Part shown: positions 32,789-39,166 of the stretch, one piece after another
Layout: the number at the start of each line of letters is the position of its first letter
How positions within the stretch are numbered: position 1 is the first letter of the stretch
Assembly (NCBI RefSeq): GCF_002300165.1
Contig: NZ_MLCE01000020.1
Span: 39,378 to 90,631 of the forward strand
Direction of reading: 5' to 3'
Length of the DNA: 51,254 nucleotides
DNA from: Streptomyces sp. Tue6028
GTDB lineage: Bacteria > Actinomycetota > Actinomycetes > Streptomycetales > Streptomycetaceae
Made by a program: the position numbers and the translations under genes
The notes under the pieces: generated by a model
The model's database searches: none
The model's input: the letters and a program-made list of their open reading frames with translations, nothing else
Told to the model about the DNA's origin: nothing

Positions 32789-32830
32789 GGAACTCCTGGG
32801 AAGATCATCGGCTGTTCCGGGCGGCGCGGA

Positions 32831-33817
32831 TCACGGGTCGATCGCGAAGAGGCGTGCGCCGTTCTCCCAGCAGACCGCGCGCAGCCACACCTCGCCCAGT
32901 CCGAGCCGTTCCAGGGCGTGCAGCTGATGGGCGTACGGATAGGGGATGTTGGGGAAGTCGCTGCCCAGCAGCACCCTGTCGCCGAGGGCGGCGAGGCGGT
33001 CGCGTGCCCGGTCCGGGAAGGGGGCGAGCCGTTCGGCGAAGTCGGTGAACGCCATGGTCGTGTCGAGCCGCACCTCCTCGTACCGCTCCGCCAGGTCGAG
33101 GAAGTCCTCGTACTCCGGCATGCCCATGTGCGCGACGACGAGCCGCAGCCTCGGGTGGCGCGCCAGGACGGCCGCGACCGGACCGGGTCCGGTGTGCTTG
33201 CCGGGCGAGGGCCCGGACCCGCAGTGCATCACGACGGGCACGCCCGCCTCGGCCAGTGCCCCCCACGCCGGGTCGAGGAGCGGGTCGCCCGGGTCGTACG
33301 CCCCGACCTGCACGTGTGCCTTGAAGACCCGTGCGCCCGCGTCCACCGCCTCCCGTACGTACCTCTCCACGCCCGGCTCGGGGAACAGGGTCGCCGTGTG
33401 CAGGCAGTCGGGGGTGCGGCGGGCGAAGCCGACGGCCCAGGAGTTGAGCCATTCGGCCATGCCGGGCTTGTGCGGGTAGAGCATGGCGGTGAAGGCCCGC
33501 ACTCCGAACGCCCGGATCACGGCGAGCCGTTCGTCCTCGTCCGCGCGGTAGGTGATCGGCCACTCGACGCCGCCGGTCAGCGGGCCGAGTCCGTCGAAGT
33601 AGTCCCACACCTTGCGCAGCACGCGGTCGGGCATGAAGTGGGTGTGCACGTCGACGAGACCGGGCAGGCCGAGGCGCCGCCAGAACCGTGTGACGTCGGC
33701 GGCGTCGGCCGGGGCGGCGGAGCCGTCGCCGGGACCGCCTGCCGGGAGTCCGCTGTCGTCGGCCGTACCGTCGCCCGGTGTGCCGTCGCCGGCCCGCTGC
33801 CCGCTACCGCTCGGCAC
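32831..33817 (-). CDS. Amidohydrolase-related (TIM-barrel) hydrolase
   Basis: 328 residues of the amidohydrolase 2 (ACMSD/decarboxylase-like) family. Metal ligands visible: VDVHTHFMPD (HxH on strand 1), VVMHCGSGPSPGKHTG, VVAHMGMPEYEDF and LLGSDFPNIPYPY (the final Asp). The N-terminal 45 residues are Gly/Asp/Ala-rich and probably disordered, so the true start may lie inside. The GTG at 33817 overlaps the upstream monooxygenase-like gene by 14 bp, indicating an operon. Reaction unknown; hydrolysis or decarboxylation of a ring compound is typical. Confidence 0.87.
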   Translation of the reverse strand: MPSGSGQRAGDGTPGDGTADDSGLPAGGPGDGSAAPADAADVTRFWRRLGLPGLVDVHTHFMPDRVLRKVWDYFDGLGPLTGGVEWPITYRADEDERLAVIRAFGVRAFTAMLYPHKPGMAEWLNSWAVGFARRTPDCLHTATLFPEPGVERYVREAVDAGARVFKAHVQVGAYDPGDPLLDPAWGALAEAGVPVVMHCGSGPSPGKHTGPGPVAAVLARHPRLRLVVAHMGMPEYEDFLDLAERYEEVRLDTTMAFTDFAERLAPFPDRARDRLAALGDRVLLGSDFPNIPYPYAHQLHALERLGLGEVWLRAVCWENGARLFAIDP

Positions 33818-34154
33818 GCTCGAACCCGTGGCTGTGTTCGACCTTGGCGATGTGCAGGGTGTAGCGCGTGTACCAGTGGTCGCGGCCGTGCTTCTTCGCC
33901 GCCCGGTGCTCCATGTGGTTCCGCCATGCGTCGATGGCCACCTTGTCGCGGAAGTAGGCGACGGTGACCCCGAGTCCGCCGGGTGTGCGGGCGGCGTCCT
34001 CCCCGAGGAAGCCCGGGATCTCCTTCACCAGCTCGCCCAGCCGCTCGCCGGTCTCGTCGTAACCGTCGTTGTCCTCCGTGAGCACGGAGGTGAACACGAC
34101 GGCGTAGTAAGGAGGTTCATGTGCGGCGACAGGCGCAACGGAGTGATCGCTCAT
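33804..34154 (-). CDS. Antibiotic biosynthesis monooxygenase-like (ABM) domain protein
   Basis: 116-residue ferredoxin-like barrel. YYAVVFTSVLTEDNDGYDETGERLGELVKEIPGFLGED and YFRDKVAIDAWRNHMEHRAAKKHGRDHWY are typical of the ABM/YgiN-type family. Could be a small oxygenase or a heme/polyketide-binding relative; substrate not predictable. The ATG at 34154 is preferred to an in-frame upstream start because the conserved part begins after it. It overlaps the amidohydrolase start by 14 bp. Confidence 0.83.
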   Translation of the reverse strand: MSDHSVAPVAAHEPPYYAVVFTSVLTEDNDGYDETGERLGELVKEIPGFLGEDAARTPGGLGVTVAYFRDKVAIDAWRNHMEHRAAKKHGRDHWYTRYTLHIAKVEHSHGFERAER

Positions 34155-34280
34155 GTCGCCACTCTCGGGTCGGGCGCCCGGCTCCGTCCAGCGCCTTTCC
34201 GTACGGGACCCAAAAGGGATCGAAGTCTTGACCATTCCCCCGCCCGGTCCGCCCCGGTCCGTCCCGCCCCTGCCGGATCC

Positions 34281-34401
34281 GCCGGAGTCCCGCCCCTGGG
34301 CTCTCCTCCCCTTGGCTCCCTGGGCTCCGGCTCCCCTTGGTTCCCTGGGCTCTCGCTCCCCTTGGCCCCCTGGGCGCTCGCTCCCCTTGGCTCCGGCTTC
34401 G
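34281..34401. repeat. 25-bp tandem repeat (minisatellite)
   Basis: CTCCCCTTGGCTCCCTGGGC-type units begin at 34306, 34331, 34356 and 34381; the first three are full 25-mers, the last is partial, and a degenerate half unit precedes at 34281. A further GCTCGTCGGC/CTCGTCGGCTCCGC near-repeat runs on to 34440. It occupies the gap between convergently read tails, with no gene in 34155-34449. Confidence 0.85.
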
Positions 34402-34449
34402 CCGCTCGTCGGCCCCCGCTGCCCCTCGTCGGCTCCGCTCCGCCGCTCG

Positions 34450-35352
34450 TCAGAACAGGCCGTCCTGCACCCCGTCGTCCTTCAACTCCCGCACGGGAAC
34501 GCGCAGTCCCGTCTCCCCCTCGGGCGCGGCGGTCAGTTCCCAGCCGGTCATGAGCCGGGTGTCCAGCACGGCGACCCCGCGCTCCGTCGCGAGATGCAGG
34601 TCGGGTCCGGCGGCGGCGAGCAGCTCACCGCTCACCACGCCCCCGGCGACCAGCCCGCTCACGACGGCTTCCGCGCGCGGAAGCCCCGCGAGCCCGAACA
34701 CGCCGGTGTGGTCGACGGGCTCGAACGGCAGGCGCCGGAGCGACTCTGGCCAGGCGTCGAGCCGCCCCGCCCGCTCGTGCAGCTCGCGGATCTCGGCCAC
34801 CCGCTCCTCGGGCCCCGGCAGCGCCGACCGCACCGCCCGCTTCTCGGCGTACGGAATCCGGTCGGGCACCTTGAGCGCCGCCCGCAGCAGTTCCTCCGTG
34901 CGGCGTGCGGACATCAAGGGTCCCTGCCCCAGCCAGCCGAACGTGACGGCGCCCTGCTCCAGGAGGCGCGCGGTGCCCCGCTCGACCCTGGTGATCCCCA
35001 CCTTGACGAGTCCGGGGCCGAACCACGCCAGATACACGTGGTACGGCCGCGGGTCGTCGGCCATCGTGTCCGCGGCCACGGAGTGCGACCGCTCCAGCCG
35101 GGCGCACTCCTCGCACCGGGCGCCCGTGCTCCGCCCCGGCACGACCGCCCTCACCGGGCACGCGTGGCCCCGGGCCCCCACGCATGTGCGCGCGGCGTCG
35201 TCCGGCACGGCGAACGCCACCCGCCGACCGCGGACCAGTGGGCTCCCCTGCCCACCTCCCCACATCAGCACGGGCCCGTCCGCCGACCACCGCAGACCCG
35301 AACATCTCCACACCCGCCGCACAGGAACGACAGTAGAGGCCGCCACTGACAC
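34450..35352 (-). CDS. DUF2797 protein
   Basis: 300 residues of uncharacterised family DUF2797. Cysteines form a candidate zinc site: RTCVGARGHACPVRA and CEECARL (two Cys-Cys pairs with His). The next block, YHVYLAWFGPGLVKVGITR, resembles the GIY-YIG nuclease core (Y-x-Y ... KVGIT). The C-terminal half is helical. Start is uncertain: the GTG at 35352 is the longest option, while the conserved part begins at WRCSGLRW near a GTG at 35313. Confidence 0.8.
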   Translation of the reverse strand: MSVAASTVVPVRRVWRCSGLRWSADGPVLMWGGGQGSPLVRGRRVAFAVPDDAARTCVGARGHACPVRAVVPGRSTGARCEECARLERSHSVAADTMADDPRPYHVYLAWFGPGLVKVGITRVERGTARLLEQGAVTFGWLGQGPLMSARRTEELLRAALKVPDRIPYAEKRAVRSALPGPEERVAEIRELHERAGRLDAWPESLRRLPFEPVDHTGVFGLAGLPRAEAVVSGLVAGGVVSGELLAAAGPDLHLATERGVAVLDTRLMTGWELTAAPEGETGLRVPVRELKDDGVQDGLF

Positions 35353-35369
35353 CGGCCCCGGCCCGCCCG

Positions 35370-35744
35370 TCAGAGAGCGGACTCGGTCACGGCCTCACCC
35401 GTGCCGTCCCGGCCCGCGTCGCCGCTCACCCGCGTGGGGACCCCCGCGGGCCGCCCTCGTCCCGCCAGCCGGCAGCCGAGGCACCCGGGGTGCCCGTCCC
35501 GCGCGCCGAGGTCCCTGACCCGCCAGCCCCACTCGTCGACGGGCCGACGGCCGGGCGGCTTGCCCCAGCCGGCCAGATGCAGCGCCCACGTGGTCAGCAC
35601 GCCGATCAGCACGACGCCCAGCCCGCCCCACAGCCCCAGTGCGCTGCCGGTGCAGAGGCCCAGCCCGCTGCCCGTCGCACCCACGGTGGCGATGGCGAAC
35701 CCGGTCCATCCCGCGAGCGTGTGCCCCTCGTCCCACTGGCTCAT
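35370..35744 (-). CDS. Hypothetical membrane protein with HxxCxxC motif
   Basis: 124 residues. Two hydrophobic segments (AGWTGFAIATVGATGSG and LGLWGGLGVVLIGVLTTWALH) precede a cytosolic or external tail containing HPGCLGCRLAG, which may bind metal. No known family is recognised. The ATG at 35744 follows GAGGGGG with 6-nt spacing. It is divergent from the MarR gene and 17 bp upstream of the DUF2797 gene, so those two are likely one transcript. Confidence 0.72.
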   Translation of the reverse strand: MSQWDEGHTLAGWTGFAIATVGATGSGLGLCTGSALGLWGGLGVVLIGVLTTWALHLAGWGKPPGRRPVDEWGWRVRDLGARDGHPGCLGCRLAGRGRPAGVPTRVSGDAGRDGTGEAVTESAL

Positions 35745-35793
35745 CCGCAACCCCCTCATGCCGTGACGACTAAACTCACACCTACCTCACTAC

Positions 35794-35813
35794 CTAAGCA
35801 ATTTAGCACCTAA
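35794..35813. promoter_or_regulatory. Overlapping CTAA/TTAG inverted repeats before marR
   Basis: CTAA-GCAAT-TTAG (35794-35806) overlaps TTAG-CAC-CTAA (35803-35813). The AT-rich 95-bp divergent region also contains the promoters for both flanking genes. Likely MarR operator. Confidence 0.5.
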
Positions 35814-35839
35814 ACCTCTCACGATGTAAGGGAATTTCG

Positions 35840-36322
35840 ATGGCTCAGGGCACGCCGCGCCCGCCCGCGACACCGGCCCGGACCCTCTCCGCGATGGACC
35901 ACCTGATCGCGACGAGCATGTTCGGCCAGCAGGAGATGGCCCAGCGGCTGAACCTGAACGTCACCGACCTCACGTGCTTCGCGTTCGTCCTGGAGGCGGG
36001 CGACGACCTGCTCACGGCGGGCGACCTCGCGGAACGCGCCCATGTCACCACCGGCGCCGTCACCGGCATCCTCAACCGCCTCGAACGTGCCGGCTACGTC
36101 GCCCGCCGCCCCGACCCCGCCGACCGCCGCCGCGTCCGCATCGCCGCACAGCCCGACGCCGTCGCCCGCGTCACGGCGCTCTACGAGCCGTACTACACGC
36201 GCCTGAACGCGCTCCTCGCCGAGTACACCCCCGACGAACTATCCCTGCTCGACGACCTGTTCACCCGCACGGGCGAGCTGATGAGCGACTACCTGGAAGA
36301 GCTGCGCGAGCCGAACGGCTGA
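35840..36322 (+). CDS. MarR family transcriptional regulator
   Basis: 160 residues. The helix-turn-helix is LLTAGDLAERAHVTTGAVTGILNRLERAGYVARR and the wing is RPDPADRRRVRIA. N-terminal helices include MDHLIATSMFGQQEMAQRL. Likely represses itself and the divergent membrane-protein gene, from the operator-like repeats between them. TAAGGGAA lies upstream of the ATG. It ends 6 bp before the convergent DUF1152 stop. Confidence 0.9.
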   Translation: MAQGTPRPPATPARTLSAMDHLIATSMFGQQEMAQRLNLNVTDLTCFAFVLEAGDDLLTAGDLAERAHVTTGAVTGILNRLERAGYVARRPDPADRRRVRIAAQPDAVARVTALYEPYYTRLNALLAEYTPDELSLLDDLFTRTGELMSDYLEELREPNG

Positions 36323-36328
36323 CGGCTC

Positions 36329-37417
36329 CTACGACGACAGCGGCCACAGCGGCGGTCCGTACCGCCCGGGGCGCTCCTCGGCCAGGAGCCGCCGGAGCTC
36401 GTCGTGCCGCGCTCCGCCGAGGCCCAGCACCTCGGCGAGACGGCCGAACGTCGCATGCGTGACCCCTCGGTCACGCGCCTGCGCCTCGAACCGGTCCAGC
36501 CGGTCGAGCAGGACGCGCGCGTCGAGCTCCTCCGCCGGCTCCTCGTCGAGCCGTGCGGCGTTCTCCCGCTCACGGTCGATCTCCGAGAAACCGCAGATCT
36601 CCCGGCTGCTCGCCTCGACCTCGCGCAGGGTCTCCGTCTCCATGATCGCGCTGCCCAGCCGGCTGCGGGCGAGGGCGGCGTCCAGGTCGGCCACGTGGAC
36701 CGTCGGGCCCTCGTCGGTGAGGGGCACGGCGCGCCCGGCGCCCACCGCCTCGCAGACGCCGCGCACTCCGCGGGCGGTCGCCGCGAGCATCGCGGCCGCT
36801 TCGGAGGGGTGCCATTCCAGGACCGTGCCGACCGCCTCGACGTCCTCGGCCGTGAAGGTGTGGACGACAGGGCCGAGCAGGTCGCGCAGTTCGTCGGGCG
36901 GGAGTTCGCCGTCCAGCCCGGGGCCCGCCACCAGGAGCCGTACGGACGCGTTCACCTGGCAGCACGCCGCGAGGGTCAGCGCGTCCGCCAGGGGACTCTG
37001 CAGCGTCGGCTCGTCGCCGCGGGCGAGGATGTCCCCGCCGACGTCCAGAAGATCGATCGAGTCCGGCTCCAAATGGCTGATCAGCTCTTCGACTTGGCGG
37101 GTGATGCCCTCGGCACCGTGGTCCGGGTCGATCAGGGCGAACGTCTGCGGGAGGGCGGCCGCCAGGCGCGGCAGCGTGGAACCCGCCGGGGCGATCGGGC
37201 GGGCCCCGCCCGGCACGGTCCGGACCGCCGGGGTGAGCCGTTCGAGGCCGGTGAAGCGGCCCGGCCCGCGGGGGCCCGGCACCGCATCGCTCAGCAGGCG
37301 GTCCCAGGCGTAGGTGAGGATCACCGTCCGGTCCCCGTCGCCGTGCAGAGCGCCGTCGAGCATCGCGGCGGCGACGGCGTCACCCCCGCCTCCCGCTGCG
37401 ACGATCAGCCTCGTCAT
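36329..37417 (-). CDS. DUF1152 protein
   Basis: 362 residues. Begins MTRLIVAAGGGGDAVAAAML, a glycine-rich nucleotide-type loop, and has SIDLLDVGGDILARGDE and VRLLVAGPGLDGEL, typical of DUF1152. Function unknown. The C-terminal third is a charged helix bundle (ERENAARLDEEPAEELDARVL). ATG at 37417. A bulged hairpin lies 58 bp upstream in the leader. Confidence 0.85.
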   Translation of the reverse strand: MTRLIVAAGGGGDAVAAAMLDGALHGDGDRTVILTYAWDRLLSDAVPGPRGPGRFTGLERLTPAVRTVPGGARPIAPAGSTLPRLAAALPQTFALIDPDHGAEGITRQVEELISHLEPDSIDLLDVGGDILARGDEPTLQSPLADALTLAACCQVNASVRLLVAGPGLDGELPPDELRDLLGPVVHTFTAEDVEAVGTVLEWHPSEAAAMLAATARGVRGVCEAVGAGRAVPLTDEGPTVHVADLDAALARSRLGSAIMETETLREVEASSREICGFSEIDRERENAARLDEEPAEELDARVLLDRLDRFEAQARDRGVTHATFGRLAEVLGLGGARHDELRRLLAEERPGRYGPPLWPLSS

Positions 37418-37474
37418 GACTTCAGCCTACGAGCAGTGCGGCCCGGCCTCCACGGCTCGGCGCCACTTGTCCGG

Positions 37475-37522
37475 GGACCCGCACCGGCAATCCCCGCGGC
37501 GCACCGGCACTGCCGGGGGTCC
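37475..37522. other. Bulged hairpin upstream of DUF1152 gene
   Basis: GGACCC-GCA-CCGGCA pairs with TGCCGG-GGGTCC, leaving a 3-nt GCA bulge and a 21-nt loop. Apart from this, I see nothing in 37418-37630. Confidence 0.45.
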
Positions 37523-37631
37523 GCATCCGCGCTCCGTATTCCGGGTGCCGCGGTCCCGGCGGTTCCCGCCGCGCTTTCCCACCGACTGCACGCTTTCCAG
37601 CCGACCCGCCGCACGGCGGATCACCGAAACG

Positions 37632-37663
37632 CAAGAGGCCCCGGATCTCTCCGGGGCCTCTTG
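37632..37663 (-). terminator. Terminator of tRNA-Arg
   Basis: CAAGAGGCCCCGG and CCGGGGCCTCTTG form a perfect 13-bp stem around ATCTCT, starting 6 nt after the tRNA 3' end on the minus strand. Confidence 0.85.
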
Positions 37664-37669
37664 TCCATG

Positions 37670-37742
37670 TGCACTCGGCAGGATTCGAACCTGCAACCTT
37701 CTGATCCGTAGTCAGATGCTCTATCCGTTAAGCTACGAGTGC
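37670..37742 (-). tRNA. tRNA-Arg (anticodon ACG)
   Basis: 73 nt. Acceptor GCACTCG/CGAGTGC with discriminator A. Anticodon stem TCTGA/TCAGA holds CTACGGA, anticodon ACG. A34 is the substrate of TadA encoded at 12807. CCA is not encoded. Confidence 0.96.
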
Positions 37743-37925
37743 TTGTTCTGTTGTGCTTTCGCCTCCGCTCCCCGGCCTTTCGGCCCGCTCGCGGCGACAG
37801 GAAGAACATTACATGACTGCCGCCGCCATGTGAAATCCGTTTGCCGCACCCCTTGTGAGCTGGGCAAACGCCCTTCCGGACCGTTTCGCCGGCCCGCCGG
37901 GGCCATGGTCGGGGGCGCATGAACG

Positions 37926-37959
37926 CCGAAGCCCCGGTCCAACTGGACCGGGGCTTCGG
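37926..37959. terminator. Terminator of tRNA-Ser(GCT)
   Basis: CCGAAGCCCCGGTCC pairs perfectly with GGACCGGGGCTTCGG (15 bp) around AACT. Confidence 0.85.
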
Positions 37960-37968
37960 ATCTTGAGG

Positions 37969-38059
37969 CGGAGGCGGAGGGATTTGAACCCTCGATGGGC
38001 TTTAAGGCCCAAACCGCATTAGCAGTGCGGCGCCATAGACCGGACTAGGCGACGCCTCC
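37969..38059 (-). tRNA. tRNA-Ser (anticodon GCT)
   Basis: 91 nt. Acceptor GGAGGCG/CGCCTCC, discriminator G. Anticodon stem CCGCA/TGCGG holds CTGCTAA, anticodon GCT. Long variable arm; T-arm GAGGGTTCAAATCCCTC. CCA is not encoded. Confidence 0.96.
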
Positions 38060-38101
38060 CGCACAGCCGCCCGCGCGAGCGCGAGTGGTGCGTGCAGATG
38101 A

Positions 38102-38124
38102 TGACACAGTCGAGCGCGGTGTCA
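38102..38124. promoter_or_regulatory. Inverted repeat in the tRNA-Ser / SSI divergent region
   Basis: TGACAC-N11-GTGTCA, perfect 6-bp arms, upstream of tRNA-Ser(GCT). A similar GACAC-GG-GTGTC occurs at 38183-38194, nearer the SSI gene. The shared GACAC/GTGTC half-sites suggest one regulator, unknown. Confidence 0.35.
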
Positions 38125-38325
38125 CCAATCGCCCCCCACGGTACTAGGCAGGCGGGCCGCAGGGCAAAGCCCGTATGAGGTGGACACGGGTGTCGCGGCG
38201 AAGAACCGGGCGGGGCCGGGAACGGACACCCGGCGGGGCCGGCCGCGGACGCCCGGCCGGGTGGCGGCCGGCCGCGTGACCGGATCGGCGCGCAACCGTG
38301 CGGGGCGCCCGGCGTTAGACAGGGC

Positions 38326-38853
38326 ATGCTCCACCGAATCGTTCTCACCGCCGCGGCGTCCGCCGCCGCGCTCTCCACCGCACCGACCGCCTCCGCCGCC
38401 GTACCGGCCGTGCCCGCGGCGTCCGCGGTGCCGGCCGTCGCGTCCGCGCCCGGCCCGGTCTCGCACGGCACACCGGTCCACGTGCGGCCGGTCCTCATGC
38501 CCCCGCCCGCCCGGGACGAGGACTCCGGGGACCGGCTGACCGTGACCGTCCACGGCGCCGGCGGCGACGCGGACGGGACGTACGAACTGCGGTGCCACCC
38601 CAGCGGCGGCAGTCATCCGGACGCGGCCGAGGCCTGCGCCGAGCTGGACCGGAACACCACGTGGGGCAAGGACCCCTTCGCCCCCGTGCCGCCCGGGACG
38701 ATGTGCACGATGCTGTACGGCGGTCCCGCCACCGCGCATGTCACCGGGACCTGGGCCGGACGGCCCGTGGACGCGCGCTTCGACCGCACGGACGGCTGCG
38801 AGATCGCGCGCTGGGACGGTCTCGTACCGCTGCTGCCCAGCCTGGGGCCCTAA
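38326..38853 (+). CDS. SSI-family (subtilisin inhibitor-like) secreted protein
   Basis: 175 residues. Signal peptide with Ala-rich cleavage region (about residues 1-24), then a Pro/Val/Ala spacer and the SSI domain (about 68-170). Four cysteines at 90, 104, 127 and 158 match the two SSI disulfides. The reactive loop MCTMLYGGP puts Met129-Leu130 at P1-P1', close to the Met-Val of classic SSI, predicting subtilisin-type inhibition. The end of the domain (AGRPVDARFDRTDGCEIARWD) is typical. The N-terminal spacer is longer than in SSI. Stands alone; ATG at 38326 follows CAGGG. Confidence 0.92.
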   Translation: MLHRIVLTAAASAAALSTAPTASAAVPAVPAASAVPAVASAPGPVSHGTPVHVRPVLMPPPARDEDSGDRLTVTVHGAGGDADGTYELRCHPSGGSHPDAAEACAELDRNTTWGKDPFAPVPPGTMCTMLYGGPATAHVTGTWAGRPVDARFDRTDGCEIARWDGLVPLLPSLGP

Positions 38854-38933
38854 CCGGAACCCCGGTCCGGCGTCCGCCGGACCCACGGCCGGTCCGGGCG
38901 GGCGAGGGACGACCGGAGCCCGGACCGGAGCGG

Positions 38934-38984
38934 GAGCGCCGGTGGAGTGGGAGCGCCGGTGGAGTGGGAGCGCCGGTGGAGTGG
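38934..38984. repeat. 17-bp perfect tandem repeat, three copies
   Basis: GAGCGCCGGTGGAGTGG repeated exactly three times in the 313-bp gap between the SSI gene and the large signalling gene. The rest of the gap (38854-39166) holds only the promoter-side direct repeats. Confidence 0.9.
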
Positions 38985-39109
38985 GACGAAATGCGTGGTC
39001 ACAGGTTCTACGTCTCTTCTGCGTCTGTTCTGCGTGCGACCTCCCTCTCATCCGGCGTCGCGAGCGCAACCACTGCCCGTAGACTCCCTCGCGTGACACG
39101 CTGCGGGCC

Positions 39110-39143
39110 GGTTGGCAAGATGGCATCCGCGGTCGGCAAGGTG
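39110..39143. promoter_or_regulatory. Direct repeats before the hybrid kinase-like gene
   Basis: GGTTGGCAAGATG (39110-39122) and GGTCGGCAAGGTG (39131-39143) are 21 bp apart and end 24 bp before the start codon. Possible operator or mRNA element; no match to a known regulator. Confidence 0.4.
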
Positions 39144-39166
39144 CGGTAACAGGGAGGAAGCGTCTC

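Noticed and set aside
34155..34449. Tandem repeats as a CRISPR array
   Set aside because: Units are directly adjacent without unique spacers; it is a minisatellite.
37670..38059. tRNA-Arg/tRNA-Ser pair as an integration site of a mobile element
   Set aside because: No integrase and no repeated tRNA 3' end found in the window.
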